64,000 nucleotides of DNA from Paraburkholderia elongata (lineage in GTDB: Bacteria > Pseudomonadota > Gammaproteobacteria > Burkholderiales > Burkholderiaceae). Positions 18,390 through 26,930 of the stretch are shown in pieces. The DNA lies in the NCBI RefSeq assembly GCF_013177735.1, contig NZ_WOEZ01000260.1, forward strand, positions 1 to 64,000. The letters run 5' to 3'. The translations under genes and the position numbers were made by a program. Each line of letters begins with the position of its first letter. The stretch's first letter is position 1. The notes beneath the pieces were generated by a model. That model did not search any database. It saw only the letters and a list, made by a program, of their open reading frames with translations, and was not told the origin of the DNA.

Positions 18390-18870
18390 AGCTACGACCA
18401 CGATCCCGCCCACTCTCGAGCTTGACGGCCAAGTCGTCGTGCCGGGGCGAGCACGCGGCCTTACAATCGCGCTACCCCCGCTGAGCTTCTGGGGCGGCTA
18501 CGACGCTGAAAACGGGGTGATCATCGACAAGACACATCCGGGCTACGGACAAAGCTTGAAAGACCGGATGCTTGTGATGCCGCGGGCGCGCGGCTCCAGC
18601 TCCAGCAGCAGCGTGCTGGCTGAAGCATTGCACAACGGGACTGGCCCCAGCGGCATCGTACTGGCAGAACGCGACCTGATTCTTGCAATAGGCGTTATTG
18701 CCGCCAACGAACTCTATGCCCTAAACGTACCAGTCGTGAGTGTCGGCGAAGACGTGTTCGCGCAAATTGCGTCTTTCACCGCAACACTGGAGATTGACGC
18801 CGGCGATACGTCCCGCCCCGCGAGAATTTACGTCACCGACAGTGAACGTGATGGGAGCCGCAACCCATAG
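18373..18870 (+). CDS. Aconitase X, small (swivel) subunit
   Basis: 165 residues. Swivelling-domain protein that completes the active site of the large subunit upstream. Typical features are GRARGLTIALPPLSFWGGYD near the start, HPGYGQSLKDRMLVMPRARGSSSSSSVLAE with the serine-rich loop, and PSGIVLAERDLILAIGVIAANELY. The ATG lies inside the large-subunit gene (17-base overlap), consistent with coupled translation and 1:1 subunits. No transporter or hydroxyproline racemase gene is adjacent, so the substrate is not settled by context. Confidence 0.87.
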   Translation: MNWPARATTTIPPTLELDGQVVVPGRARGLTIALPPLSFWGGYDAENGVIIDKTHPGYGQSLKDRMLVMPRARGSSSSSSVLAEALHNGTGPSGIVLAERDLILAIGVIAANELYALNVPVVSVGEDVFAQIASFTATLEIDAGDTSRPARIYVTDSERDGSRNP

Positions 18871-19148
18871 GGTTCCGGCATGCGGCTCGGTCATATGAAT
18901 GAAATTAGTTGTACCCAAGAATCGCGACCGATGCGACGTCCGCTCGCTCAAGTGTACTGCCCACGAGGCTCGATAGCGGCGAGGTCAGCAGTGCCGCATA
19001 AGAAGAAGCCGACGCAACTGCGGCGCAGCTTTGAACGTTGCGATGCGCAATGTTTACGACCTGCCGATGAGACGAATGCAACAATTCAGTGTGTACCATG
19101 ACAAGTGATGTCCTAAAACAGTAAGAGAAAGCGGTCGACGCGGGCACG

Positions 19149-19778
19149 CTACCCTAGGCGATTTGCTGCCACCGACGAAAAACCTGTGCTCGTTTCAATC
19201 GCTCTGACGTTCTCAGGTCTCGCGAACGCATCAGGAGCGCCGTCGGCGGGACTACGCTGCCGTCCGATGGCCTTGAAAAAGGTCTCAAGACCTGATGGCA
19301 GAAAGAACCACGCCCAGTGCAAATCTTCGGTTCCGTCGTTTATCACCGTATGCGATTTCTGTGGACCCGGGAAAACTGTCATACCTGGCGCGATCAGGTA
19401 ATCGCGCCCTTCCACAACCGCGTTGCCCTTGCCTCGGATGAAGTGAAGCACCTCTTCAGCTTTACCGGTGAGAACAGGGTGCAGCCCGAAAACAGGACGA
19501 CGCAGAGCATGATGAAGGTCGTCCTGCACGTATCGACTTTCGCTGCGCTTCACGCTTGTTCTGCGCGCCCCAAACCACAAAAGCAACCCGCGCGCGCCCT
19601 TACGAGTGGACAGGGCGGATGCACGTCTGTCCCGTTTTTTGAAATTTACTTTGATCTTCAGGCTTTCATTGGATAGCGACCGACACGAGAATAGTTCTCG
19701 GACACGGGAATAAGCCCGCGGCACCGGCCGTTTTATTTCTGTAGTGAGCAGGTGGCCTGAAGGATCAACGCTCGACAC
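19149..19778 (-). CDS. Cupin-domain protein, 5' end doubtful
   Basis: Only the C-terminal half is convincing: GKAEEVLHFIRGKGNAVVEG, APGMTVFPGPQKSHTVINDGTEDLHWAWFF and a tail LETFFKAIGR typical of small cupins. The first 90 or so residues (RKGARGLLLWFGARRTS etc.) look non-coding and lack the first cupin strands, so the gene is either 5'-truncated or starts near residue 95. A metal-binding enzyme or sensor role is all that can be said. Confidence 0.5.
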   Translation of the reverse strand: MSSVDPSGHLLTTEIKRPVPRAYSRVRELFSCRSLSNESLKIKVNFKKRDRRASALSTRKGARGLLLWFGARRTSVKRSESRYVQDDLHHALRRPVFGLHPVLTGKAEEVLHFIRGKGNAVVEGRDYLIAPGMTVFPGPQKSHTVINDGTEDLHWAWFFLPSGLETFFKAIGRQRSPADGAPDAFARPENVRAIETSTGFSSVAANRLG

Positions 19779-19985
19779 GTGTTCGCGCTTGACATTCCTA
19801 GCCTTGCGCGACGACTACGACTCGGACGGCGGTGCGAGCAACGCGCAAATATCAGTTACAGACACATCTTGATGTCGATCGACTGCACGCCGTTCCTAAC
19901 GCTTCGTCCGGACCTTCGCCTGGCGTCACGCGTGGGGGCGATTGGCCACTCTTTGATACTCGCGGTATTCGTAGAGGAAAACGTC

Positions 19986-20402
19986 ATGTTCTCAAGCCCA
20001 CGCACCGCAGTCTTCCTTGGTATGGCCGCACTCGGCCTCGTTTGTAGCCCTAGTTACGCAGAGCAGACGATAAAAGCCACGCTCCTCATGAACACGATCC
20101 AGCTCAATGCTAGTGACGTTAAGGCAGGCACAGTCACCTTCGAGGTAAGCAACGCACCGGACACTGGTCTGAAACATGAGCTTGTCGTTCTTAAAACGGA
20201 CTTGGCCGCCGATAAGCTGCCACTTAAAAATGGACAGGTGTCCGAGAGCCAGTTCAAAAAAATGGGAGAGGTGGAGGACATCGACCCCGGCAAGAGCAAG
20301 CGTTTGACACTCAAGTTGGCACCCGGCCGCTACGTACTAATCTGCAATCAGCCAGGCCACTACTCGATGGGCCTGCATACGTCTTTGCTCGTCACGCGCT
20401 GA
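19986..20402 (+). CDS. Periplasmic cupredoxin-like protein
   Basis: 138 residues with a signal peptide ending SYA-EQ (about residue 25). It has a type 1 copper site: His64 in GLKHE, Cys120, His125 and Met128 in ICNQPGHYSM. It therefore looks like a blue-copper protein of the sulfocyanin/copper-binding group acting in periplasmic electron transfer or copper handling. The ATG at 19986 follows GAGG by about 11 bases; upstream in-frame codons precede the signal peptide and are unlikely to be translated. Stands alone; no oxidase partner nearby. Confidence 0.85.
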   Translation: MFSSPRTAVFLGMAALGLVCSPSYAEQTIKATLLMNTIQLNASDVKAGTVTFEVSNAPDTGLKHELVVLKTDLAADKLPLKNGQVSESQFKKMGEVEDIDPGKSKRLTLKLAPGRYVLICNQPGHYSMGLHTSLLVTR

Positions 20403-20440
20403 CCGGCTTGGGTCAAATGGAATAGCCCACGACGGCAAAT

Positions 20441-20545
20441 CGTTTATACGACATATCTGAACCCGCGGCAGAGTTCGATGAGCATTCGACAATCGCACGT
20501 CATTCGATCCAGCAGCGGACTGCTGCGCGCGGCGCTTGAAGCGTA
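20441..20545 (+). pseudogene. Decayed duplicate of the 5' end of the 21336 lipoprotein gene
   Basis: The region repeats the leader and first codons of the gene at 21336: both have a near-identical GTTTA-ACGACATA stretch, then ATGAGC(A)(T/C)TCGACAA and GCACGTCATxCG. Here the frame reads MSIRQSHVIRSSSGLL at 20478 and then meets a stop after RAALEA. It is a partial duplication that lost its body. Confidence 0.6.
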
Positions 20546-20716
20546 AGCCGTTGCGCACACGGGAGCGAAGAGAAAATGCGGGGCTTGAGGGGCTCGGCAA
20601 CCTCGTTCTGTCACACGCGGTAACGAATTTCCCCTGCGCGGCCCCGGGACATATATGCCGCGCCGCGGTCTAAATCTTTAGCGGAGTTGTTCCGCCGTAT
20701 TAGATGAGGTCCTATC

Positions 20717-21145
20717 GTGCAGCACATGATTTTGCCCCCTTTGACGGGGGTGCTTGCAGCCGCGGTCCTGGGCGGGTGCGCCGCGGCGCCCTACGACACA
20801 TCGATGAATTCCTGTGATCAGGAGTACATGATGACCAATCCCGCGAGCGCCGAATATTACTGCGGTCCAGGCTATGGGTACCCCCTGTACGAAGGAGGCT
20901 TTCTCGGTTTTGTCGATATCGACCACTTTCACCATCGGCACCATGACCATGACCATGACCATGACTTCGATTTTCATCGCGGCCATGACCATGATCGTGA
21001 CTTTCATCACGGCGGCGCCATGGCAAGCGGCGGGCACGGCGCGCGCGCCGAAGGCCACGGCGGCGGGCACGACTCAAGTGGTTTCGGCAGTGACTTTCAG
21101 CCGTCGGGAGCGAGCGGATCGCACGGCGGTGGTCCGCGCAAGTAG
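20717..21145 (+). CDS. His/Asp-rich lipoprotein
   Basis: 142 residues. A signal peptide with lipobox LGGC (cleavage before Cys about 21) predicts an outer-membrane lipoprotein. The middle is a metal-binding-like run HFHHRHHDHDHDHDFDFHR and a further HDHDRDFHH. The C-terminal third is Gly/Ser/His-rich. The GTG at 20717 was chosen since GAGG lies 8 bases upstream. A role in binding nickel, zinc or copper is inferred only from composition. The cupredoxin gene is 0.3 kb upstream. Family unknown to me. Confidence 0.7.
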   Translation: MQHMILPPLTGVLAAAVLGGCAAAPYDTSMNSCDQEYMMTNPASAEYYCGPGYGYPLYEGGFLGFVDIDHFHHRHHDHDHDHDFDFHRGHDHDRDFHHGGAMASGGHGARAEGHGGGHDSSGFGSDFQPSGASGSHGGGPRK

Positions 21146-21251
21146 CCGGAATCACGCAACAGACAGCACCTCCACAATCCTCCGCGCGAACGCCCGTGCT
21201 TCTTTGCCGAACAGATAGCAATGGTCGGCGCCAGCCACTTAGCAATGCCTT

Positions 21252-21270
21252 CGCAGCCTCAGAGGCTGCG
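21252..21270 (+). terminator. Strong 9-bp inverted repeat between lipoprotein genes
   Basis: CGCAGCCTC at 21252-21260 and GAGGCTGCG at 21262-21270 are perfect complements with one base between. It lies 107 bases after the His-rich lipoprotein stop and 66 bases before the next start, with no T tract. It could be a terminator-like hairpin or a protein site. Confidence 0.35.
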
Positions 21271-21335
21271 CGAAAGATGGAATAGACGCCCCCGCGGAAT
21301 CGTTTAGACGACATACGAACCAACGGCAGACTTCG

Positions 21336-22097
21336 ATGAGCACTCGACAACAGCACGTCATCCGTTCTGTCAGCGCAGGGCTGCTAATTGCATCCGCTGC
21401 GTTGCTCGCTGGCTGCGGCGGCGGAGGCGGTGGTAGCGCAAGCAGCACATCGATGATTTCGATCGCCGGCACGGCGGCAACGGGCAAGGCACTCGCGAAT
21501 GCGACGATCAGCATCGCCTGCGCGCGGGGCTCGATGTCAGTCTCTGCAGATGCGAACGGAAACTACCACGCGACGTTCGGCGCAGCGTTGCCGTGCATGA
21601 TCACTGCAACTTCGGGCGGGACGATGCTGCATTCCGCGGCGTTCGCGGGCGGCACGTACAACGTCACGCCGGAGACGGATCTGTTGTTGTCGTATCTGGC
21701 GGCGCAACTCGGTACGAATGAAAGCGCGCTCATCACCGGCTTCGCGGCGAACACGCAGTTTCAGCAGACGCTGCAGAATCAGACCGACGTTCTGACTGCG
21801 CAGGCCGCTGTCGTACAGAATCTGCAGCAAAAGTATGGTGTTACGCTTTCCGTCCCCAATTTTCTGACCACCGCATTCACTGTCGGCCAACCAGGCGAGG
21901 ACAACGATCTCGAAGCGCTCCTCGCTCTCGGCGCAATCGACGCCAACGGCGAACCGGACGCAGTCGCCGTCACACTCATGGCCACGGCGGGGGCCGCACA
22001 TCCGATTGCGACATCGCCAGGTACGGGCACAAGCGGAACCGGTGGGACCGGTGGGACCGGGGTGGGCGGCACAGGGAGCATGGGCGGCATGATGTGA
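21336..22097 (+). CDS. Putative lipoprotein with Gly/Thr-rich tail
   Basis: 253 residues. Signal peptide with lipobox LLAGC (Cys about 27), followed by a GGGGGG tether, a beta-rich segment like a carboxypeptidase-regulatory fold (ISIAGTAATGKALANATISIACARGS, then SADANGNYHATF), a helical part, and a low-complexity tail GTSGTGGTGGTGVGGTG. Probably surface- or outer-membrane-bound; function unknown. Its leader is duplicated upstream at 20441-20545. Confidence 0.7.
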   Translation: MSTRQQHVIRSVSAGLLIASAALLAGCGGGGGGSASSTSMISIAGTAATGKALANATISIACARGSMSVSADANGNYHATFGAALPCMITATSGGTMLHSAAFAGGTYNVTPETDLLLSYLAAQLGTNESALITGFAANTQFQQTLQNQTDVLTAQAAVVQNLQQKYGVTLSVPNFLTTAFTVGQPGEDNDLEALLALGAIDANGEPDAVAVTLMATAGAAHPIATSPGTGTSGTGGTGGTGVGGTGSMGGMM

Positions 22098-22243
22098 GAC
22101 GACGAGACACATGATGCCCTTGGGTCACCGTTCGACGTTTCTGAAACCTCGGGCCGTCTCACACCGTACTCATGGCGGTTCGTGAGATTGCGACGCGGCA
22201 GAGGTGGCCGATACACGCTCAACCGACAGCAGCCGCGCATGGA

Positions 22244-24829
22244 TCAGCGCAGTTCCGTGGCGAAGTCCCCCGCGGAATGGCTGCGGCCGGAACCGGGAGA
22301 ACGCGTACGAAACAGAGCGGTGAATTCCTCCGCAGGCAGAGGCCGCGAAAAAAGATAGCCCTGTCCAGCCTGGCAGGACCATTCCCGAAGGAGCCTTGCC
22401 TGCTCGCTCGTTTCAATGCCCTCGGCCGTGACGGACAGTCCAAGCGACTGCGCCATGGAGATGACGGCTCGAACGATTGCATCGTCTTCGGCACTCGTAC
22501 CGATGCCCTGGACGAAGGATCGGTCGATCTTCAGCACATCCAGCGGCAGCTTGCGAAGATAACTTAGCGATGAATAGCCCGTACCGAAGTCGTCGATTGC
22601 GATCGTTACACCAAAATCTTTCAGTTTTCGGAGCGTCTCGATGCTCTTTGTCGTATCCCGCATGATCAGGCCCTCGGTGACCTCGAGTTTCAGCGAGGCA
22701 GGGCCGATATGAGCACTGGACAGCGCCGCAGCCACGTCGGCAACGAGATTGGGATCATCGAACTGCCGAGGCGAGAGATTGACGCTAATCTGCAGTGACG
22801 GCTCTGTTGGGAACTCCCGCTGCCAGCGGGCGACTTGCTGGCAAGCCTCTTCCAATACGTATCGTCCGAGCGGAATGATCAGGCCGCTTTCTTCTGCAAT
22901 CGCAATGAACTCAGACGGCGGCAACAAACCTCGCGTGGGGTGCTGCCACCTCACGAGCGCTTCCATTTCACGGAACCCTGCCGCCTGAAGCTGCATGATG
23001 GGCTGAAAATACACGCGTAGTTCGCGATGCTCGATCGCGTAACGCAGGTCCGTTTCAATCTCCAGCTTTTTGACTGCTTCAGCGTGCATGTTCTCTTCGA
23101 AAACCACATAGCGGCCCTTTCCGCCGTTCTTGGCCCGGTACATGGCGACGTCGGCGTCCCGCAACAAGGTGTCAGCATCGCCGCGGCCGCGGCCAGCGTG
23201 CGCGAATGCCAGCCCGACGCTCGCGCTGACGATGTACTGTTTGTTGTCGAGATCGAACGGTTGACTGAATTGCGCAAGAATGTTGTCCGCGACCAGGGTG
23301 CCTTCGCTCGTCGCTTCACTCCCCAAGTGTTCCAGCAGGATAACGAACTCGTCTCCGCCCAGTCGCGCGACGGTGTCGGTCGGGCGAACGCATCCTTCGA
23401 GGCGCTTGGCCGCTGCGATCAGCAGCCGGTCTCCCACGTGATGCCCGAGACTGTCGTTCACCCGCTTGAAGTTGTCCAGGTCGACGAAAACGACTCCGAT
23501 CATCGCATTACGTTGACGCGCGCGCGCTTCGGCCTGGCTAATACGATCAAGCAGCAGTGCGCGGTTCGGTAACGAGGTGAGCGTATCGTAGAAGGCCCGT
23601 CGCGCGAGCTGCTCTTCGAAGTTCTTTCTTTCGGTGGTGTCGCTCGCTGTCGCCACGATCGCGCCGACAGCCGGTTCGTCGAGCAGATTCGTCAAGGTAA
23701 GCTGAATATAGCGCCACGCATCGCCCTCGCCTCGAGTACGGATTTCGATGGATTTCGTGGATCGCGCCGTCGACGACACGGTCTCCAACAGGCCCTGCAG
23801 CGTGGGACGGTCAGTGGGATGGACCGGATCGAACAGACTGGTGCCGACGATCTGGCCCATGTTGTTCAACGGATCGGGTCTTCGCGTCGGCGCCTCGTAA
23901 GTCACCGTCCCATTGACGTCGGAAACGAGTATCGCATCCGACGTGTTGGCGACAAGCGCCTGCAGCCTCTGTTCGCTCGTGCGCAGCGCGTCCTGGGCCG
24001 CTGCATCGGCGTTCTCGCGAATACGCCGCAGCATCTGAAGAAACAACAACGTGAGCCCCACGCCGATCGCCAGAACTACGGGGGTTGATATCAGGACGAT
24101 CCGTTGCACGACAACGAGCCGGTCGAGTTGCATCGTCGCATCGTCGCGGTGCTGTGCCGCTGCTGCGAGGACCTTTTGCTCGATATCGTCGAAGAGCGGA
24201 TCGGCCGAATCCTTATCGATCTCATTGGCTCTCGCGATGTCGTGATCGTCGACGGCCTTGAACATCGGCTTGGCGAACGCTCGATACTTCGCGTGCTTCT
24301 CCAACAGGCCGAGCAGCATCGTGCTGCTGCCGGGTTCAAGTGCCATCGCCTTCTTCAGCGACGCGTCAAGTGCCTGGCCGGCCTCGCGGTGCTGGCGTAG
24401 AACCTCCGGACGTGGGTCCAGGAAGTACTTGCGTTCGGCCGATTCCTCCCATGCGACGCAGTAGCGGGCTTCCTCGAAAGCTTTATCCGCCTCGTTGGCA
24501 GCTTGCGCGGCGAAACCGGCGCTCAAGCTTTCATAGGCTCCCCAGAAGGCCAGGAGCGGCACGCTCAACAGAACGAGGACTAGACCAAATATTGCGGTCC
24601 GCCGCGCGGGGGGCACGTTCAACGACGTCTGCTCAACTCGGTTTGCTCCTGCGTTGCGTCGCCACAGATATCGACGCCTTTGAGTACCGTTCTGTCTGGT
24701 CACGATTGCTCCGATGTGGAACGGCACGTCAACGGGGTAATCTGTTCGAGCAGATTGGGCAGAAGGAAACTGGAGGTACCAGTCTGCCCGCAGATGACGT
24801 GCGCATCCGGAAGCCGTGCCCCGAAGCAT
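22244..24829 (-). CDS. Membrane-bound diguanylate cyclase/phosphodiesterase (PAS-GGDEF-EAL)
   Basis: 861 residues from the first ATG. Two transmembrane segments (about 78-98 and 246-268) frame a periplasmic sensory domain of about 150 residues. A PAS domain (about 290-410) follows, then GGDEF with an intact ARLGGDEFVILLEHL and EAL with EALVRWQHPTRG, the EVTE motif, DDFGTGYSSLSYL and KIDRSFV. Both enzymatic motifs are intact, so it may make or break cyclic di-GMP. The N-terminal 35 residues look weakly coding; a GTG about 34 codons in could be the real start. Single-gene unit, convergent with the lipoprotein. Confidence 0.9.
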   Translation of the reverse strand: MLRGTASGCARHLRADWYLQFPSAQSARTDYPVDVPFHIGAIVTRQNGTQRRRYLWRRNAGANRVEQTSLNVPPARRTAIFGLVLVLLSVPLLAFWGAYESLSAGFAAQAANEADKAFEEARYCVAWEESAERKYFLDPRPEVLRQHREAGQALDASLKKAMALEPGSSTMLLGLLEKHAKYRAFAKPMFKAVDDHDIARANEIDKDSADPLFDDIEQKVLAAAAQHRDDATMQLDRLVVVQRIVLISTPVVLAIGVGLTLLFLQMLRRIRENADAAAQDALRTSEQRLQALVANTSDAILVSDVNGTVTYEAPTRRPDPLNNMGQIVGTSLFDPVHPTDRPTLQGLLETVSSTARSTKSIEIRTRGEGDAWRYIQLTLTNLLDEPAVGAIVATASDTTERKNFEEQLARRAFYDTLTSLPNRALLLDRISQAEARARQRNAMIGVVFVDLDNFKRVNDSLGHHVGDRLLIAAAKRLEGCVRPTDTVARLGGDEFVILLEHLGSEATSEGTLVADNILAQFSQPFDLDNKQYIVSASVGLAFAHAGRGRGDADTLLRDADVAMYRAKNGGKGRYVVFEENMHAEAVKKLEIETDLRYAIEHRELRVYFQPIMQLQAAGFREMEALVRWQHPTRGLLPPSEFIAIAEESGLIIPLGRYVLEEACQQVARWQREFPTEPSLQISVNLSPRQFDDPNLVADVAAALSSAHIGPASLKLEVTEGLIMRDTTKSIETLRKLKDFGVTIAIDDFGTGYSSLSYLRKLPLDVLKIDRSFVQGIGTSAEDDAIVRAVISMAQSLGLSVTAEGIETSEQARLLREWSCQAGQGYLFSRPLPAEEFTALFRTRSPGSGRSHSAGDFATELR

Positions 24830-24830
24830 G

Positions 24831-24861
24831 ACTCGGTTCGTTGCTTAACTCCGAACCGAGT
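24831..24861. promoter_or_regulatory. Perfect 10-bp inverted repeat upstream of the GGDEF-EAL gene
   Basis: ACTCGGTTCG at 24831-24840 and CGAACCGAGT at 24852-24861 are perfect complements, separated by 11 bases and directly adjacent to the first possible start (24829). It may be an operator for a dimeric repressor or a hairpin in the 5' leader. Confidence 0.45.
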
Positions 24862-25302
24862 AATTGACGGACGACTCCGATCCCGGTCCACGTTTTGTCG
24901 GACCACCGCTTGTTAACGGCACGCTCTGGTCTTTCTAAAGGTCTCGCGTGGGTGGATTGCAATGGCCGGCGTGTCGTCCGGCTGGAGCCTGCGGACAATA
25001 TCCATGCCTGCCAGTGCGCGCGTCAGCCTCAACTCGCTAGCGGTGGCGGCGGCAGCACGCCTGGGGGCGGCGGCTCATAGGGCCGGACCCCGGGCGCGAC
25101 CATCATGTGCCCGCGGACCGGGACGCGATCGCCGGCGGCGTACATACTGATCGTCAACGGGAAGGTGCGGGCTGCGGAGACACCTCACGCCACCCGCCGG
25201 CGCCCTACTGCCCCCTGAACGGCTTTCGTAGTGGGTTCCTGAGCGGTCCCGTTGGACGATCCCATATGAGCGTGGCGAGAAGCGCGTATAGGAAAAGTTA
25301 GA
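24862..25302. other. Intergenic stretch, no gene recognised
   Basis: About 440 bases between the GGDEF-EAL gene (reading left) and the end of the His-rich protein gene (also reading left). I see no credible frame or RNA. Confidence 0.4.
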
Positions 25303-25851
25303 CTAGTGCCGATGCATTCCGCCGGATCCGTGCATGCCGCCGAATCCATGCATGCCGCCGGACCCATGCATGCCGCCGGACCCATGCATGCCGCCGAATC
25401 CCCTCATACCACCGAAGTTATGCATACCACCGCCCGGAAACGGGCCACGGTGAAAGCCCGTTCCGATTGGTGCGAAGAGATCGTGACCCAGTTGATGAAA
25501 GTGGTCGAAGTGGTGAAAGTGATGGAAATGGTCGACAAAGATCAAGCTCACGCCGCCCCCAATGAATAGCGGCGGCCCCCACCACCAGGGGTCGGGATAG
25601 GGATAGGCTGCGACGGGGTACCACAGCGCGCTGCCATCCGGGCTTTGCACAATTTGCCAGGTCCCATCACTTTGCAGGCACGCACGTCCGACGACTTGCT
25701 GCATCGTCCCATCGATTTCTGCCTGCCCGGCAACTGCGCGGCAATTCGCACTGTCGGCCGGCACCGGTAGTTCGTCATAGGTTTGCGCGAGTGCAGGCGC
25801 AGCGAAGCCGAGACAGAAGAGCAATGTCCCGCAACGAAGCAGTTTGTCCAT
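25303..25851 (-). CDS. Secreted His/Gly/Met-rich protein with C-terminal repeats
   Basis: 182 residues starting MDKLLRCGTLLFCLGFAAPALAQ, a clear signal peptide cleaved after AQ. An SH3-like region (NCRAVAGQAEIDGTMQQVVGRACLQ, SDGTWQIVQ) follows, then a hydrophobic PWWWGPPLFIGGG segment and FHHFHHFDHFHQ. The C terminus has about five GGMHGS/GGMHGF repeats. Histidine and methionine abundance suggests binding of copper or other metals in the periplasm, by inference only. In-frame ATG codons at 25866 and 25914 are possible starts but would lengthen the signal peptide. Confidence 0.7.
   Translation of the reverse strand: MDKLLRCGTLLFCLGFAAPALAQTYDELPVPADSANCRAVAGQAEIDGTMQQVVGRACLQSDGTWQIVQSPDGSALWYPVAAYPYPDPWWWGPPLFIGGGVSLIFVDHFHHFHHFDHFHQLGHDLFAPIGTGFHRGPFPGGGMHNFGGMRGFGGMHGSGGMHGSGGMHGFGGMHGSGGMHRH
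25318..25400. repeat. 18-bp tandem repeat (minisatellite) in a coding region
   Basis: Near-perfect 18-base units, CATGCCGCCGAATCCATG and CATGCCGCCGGACCCATG type, repeat about five times and encode the GGMHGS/F units of the secreted protein. Because 18 is a multiple of 3, copy-number change would keep frame and alter only the repeat length. Confidence 0.8.
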
Positions 25852-26117
25852 GATGTACGGCCACATGAATCCCCGACGTTTTCGACGTCGTGTCGTCGGC
25901 GTCACCCAGCACATCGGTGTGCTTGCGCAAATTCACGCCGCGAGCGTAACTGCAGTAGAGGCTTGCCGCTCGGGGCGTAGTTGCCTGACGAGTAAACGAT
26001 GAAGTACGCCGGCTTATTCCAGCAATACGTGTTCTCTGGGATTTTCGAATTCGGTCACTGGAGTGCGCGGAGGCCCGCTGACCCGATGTTCGCCACTCAG
26101 TCGGCATCGACTGGTTA

Positions 26118-26714
26118 TTACGGGACGTCGGGGTGATCGCGACTAACGAGACTCAGGTATTCGCCTATTCCGGCCTCACCTAGCGGCTTGATCATAACCC
26201 GCATGGTATGGGTGGCATTTCTCATCACGACACCATACCGACGGCGCGTTTCAAGGTAGCCGTTGCGTTCCCAAAAGCGTTCCGCTCGCACGTTGCCGGC
26301 AATGACACCGAGGCGCAACCACCGCGCTCCCGACGCCTTAAGCCAACTCTCAAGGCCTTTGTACAAGCAACGGGCTACACCTTGGCCGTGCTTATCGGTT
26401 GACAAGATCAACAATCCTATATGCCACACACCGTCAGCGAAGAGATCTGAAACGATTGTCGCAAATGCGGTCAACTCTTTGCTCGCATCGACAAATCCAA
26501 TCGTGCGCTTGTTAGTAAATGCCCATCCTTCCGGCAATTCGCTTTCGAACTCCTCCTTGGCTTGAGTCTTTGTCGGCGGGCATCCTTCTGCTGACAAGAA
26601 GTATTCGGGATTGTCTTCCAAAAATGTTTGAACGATCGGGATGTCTCCACGACCAAGTTCGATGGCACTATAGTCTTCTACCTCGAACAGTATTCCACCC
26701 ATTTCAAAAGACAT
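26118..26714 (-). CDS. GNAT-family N-acetyltransferase
   Basis: 198 residues. The acetyl-CoA binding region is recognisable: IGLLILSTDKHGQGVARCLYKGLESWLK (Q/R-x-x-G-x-A type) and the late LRLGVIAGNVRAERFWERNGY. The substrate is not indicated. It stands alone between two unlike neighbours and faces left. The ATG at 26714 gives the usual N-terminal strand, and no better start was seen. Confidence 0.8.
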   Translation of the reverse strand: MSFEMGGILFEVEDYSAIELGRGDIPIVQTFLEDNPEYFLSAEGCPPTKTQAKEEFESELPEGWAFTNKRTIGFVDASKELTAFATIVSDLFADGVWHIGLLILSTDKHGQGVARCLYKGLESWLKASGARWLRLGVIAGNVRAERFWERNGYLETRRRYGVVMRNATHTMRVMIKPLGEAGIGEYLSLVSRDHPDVP

Positions 26715-26930
26715 CGGCTGTTCTCAGATCAGTTCATAAAGGGATCCGTTAGGATACTTCAAGAAATTCCGATCTAAGTGCATCGCGAGAATTTTTTTCA
26801 AATTAGAATCGGCTGCCGTCTAAATACCTCTACCAGAAAATGAAACAGCTTGAAACGCGCCGCGTTCGCCTGAGGCTCTGCCGCAGACGTGCGCCATGAT
26901 CCGCTCAAGCTCTTTCACGGACCCAAGCCG

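Noticed and set aside
20930..21000. CATGAC repeats as a regulatory satellite
   Set aside because: They are explained by the coding run of His-Asp in the lipoprotein.
22030..22085. GGGACCGGT-type repeats as an operator
   Set aside because: They encode the Gly/Thr-rich tail of the lipoprotein at 21336.
25318..25400. Possible CRISPR array
   Set aside because: The 18-bp units are contiguous with no spacers and encode an in-frame protein repeat.
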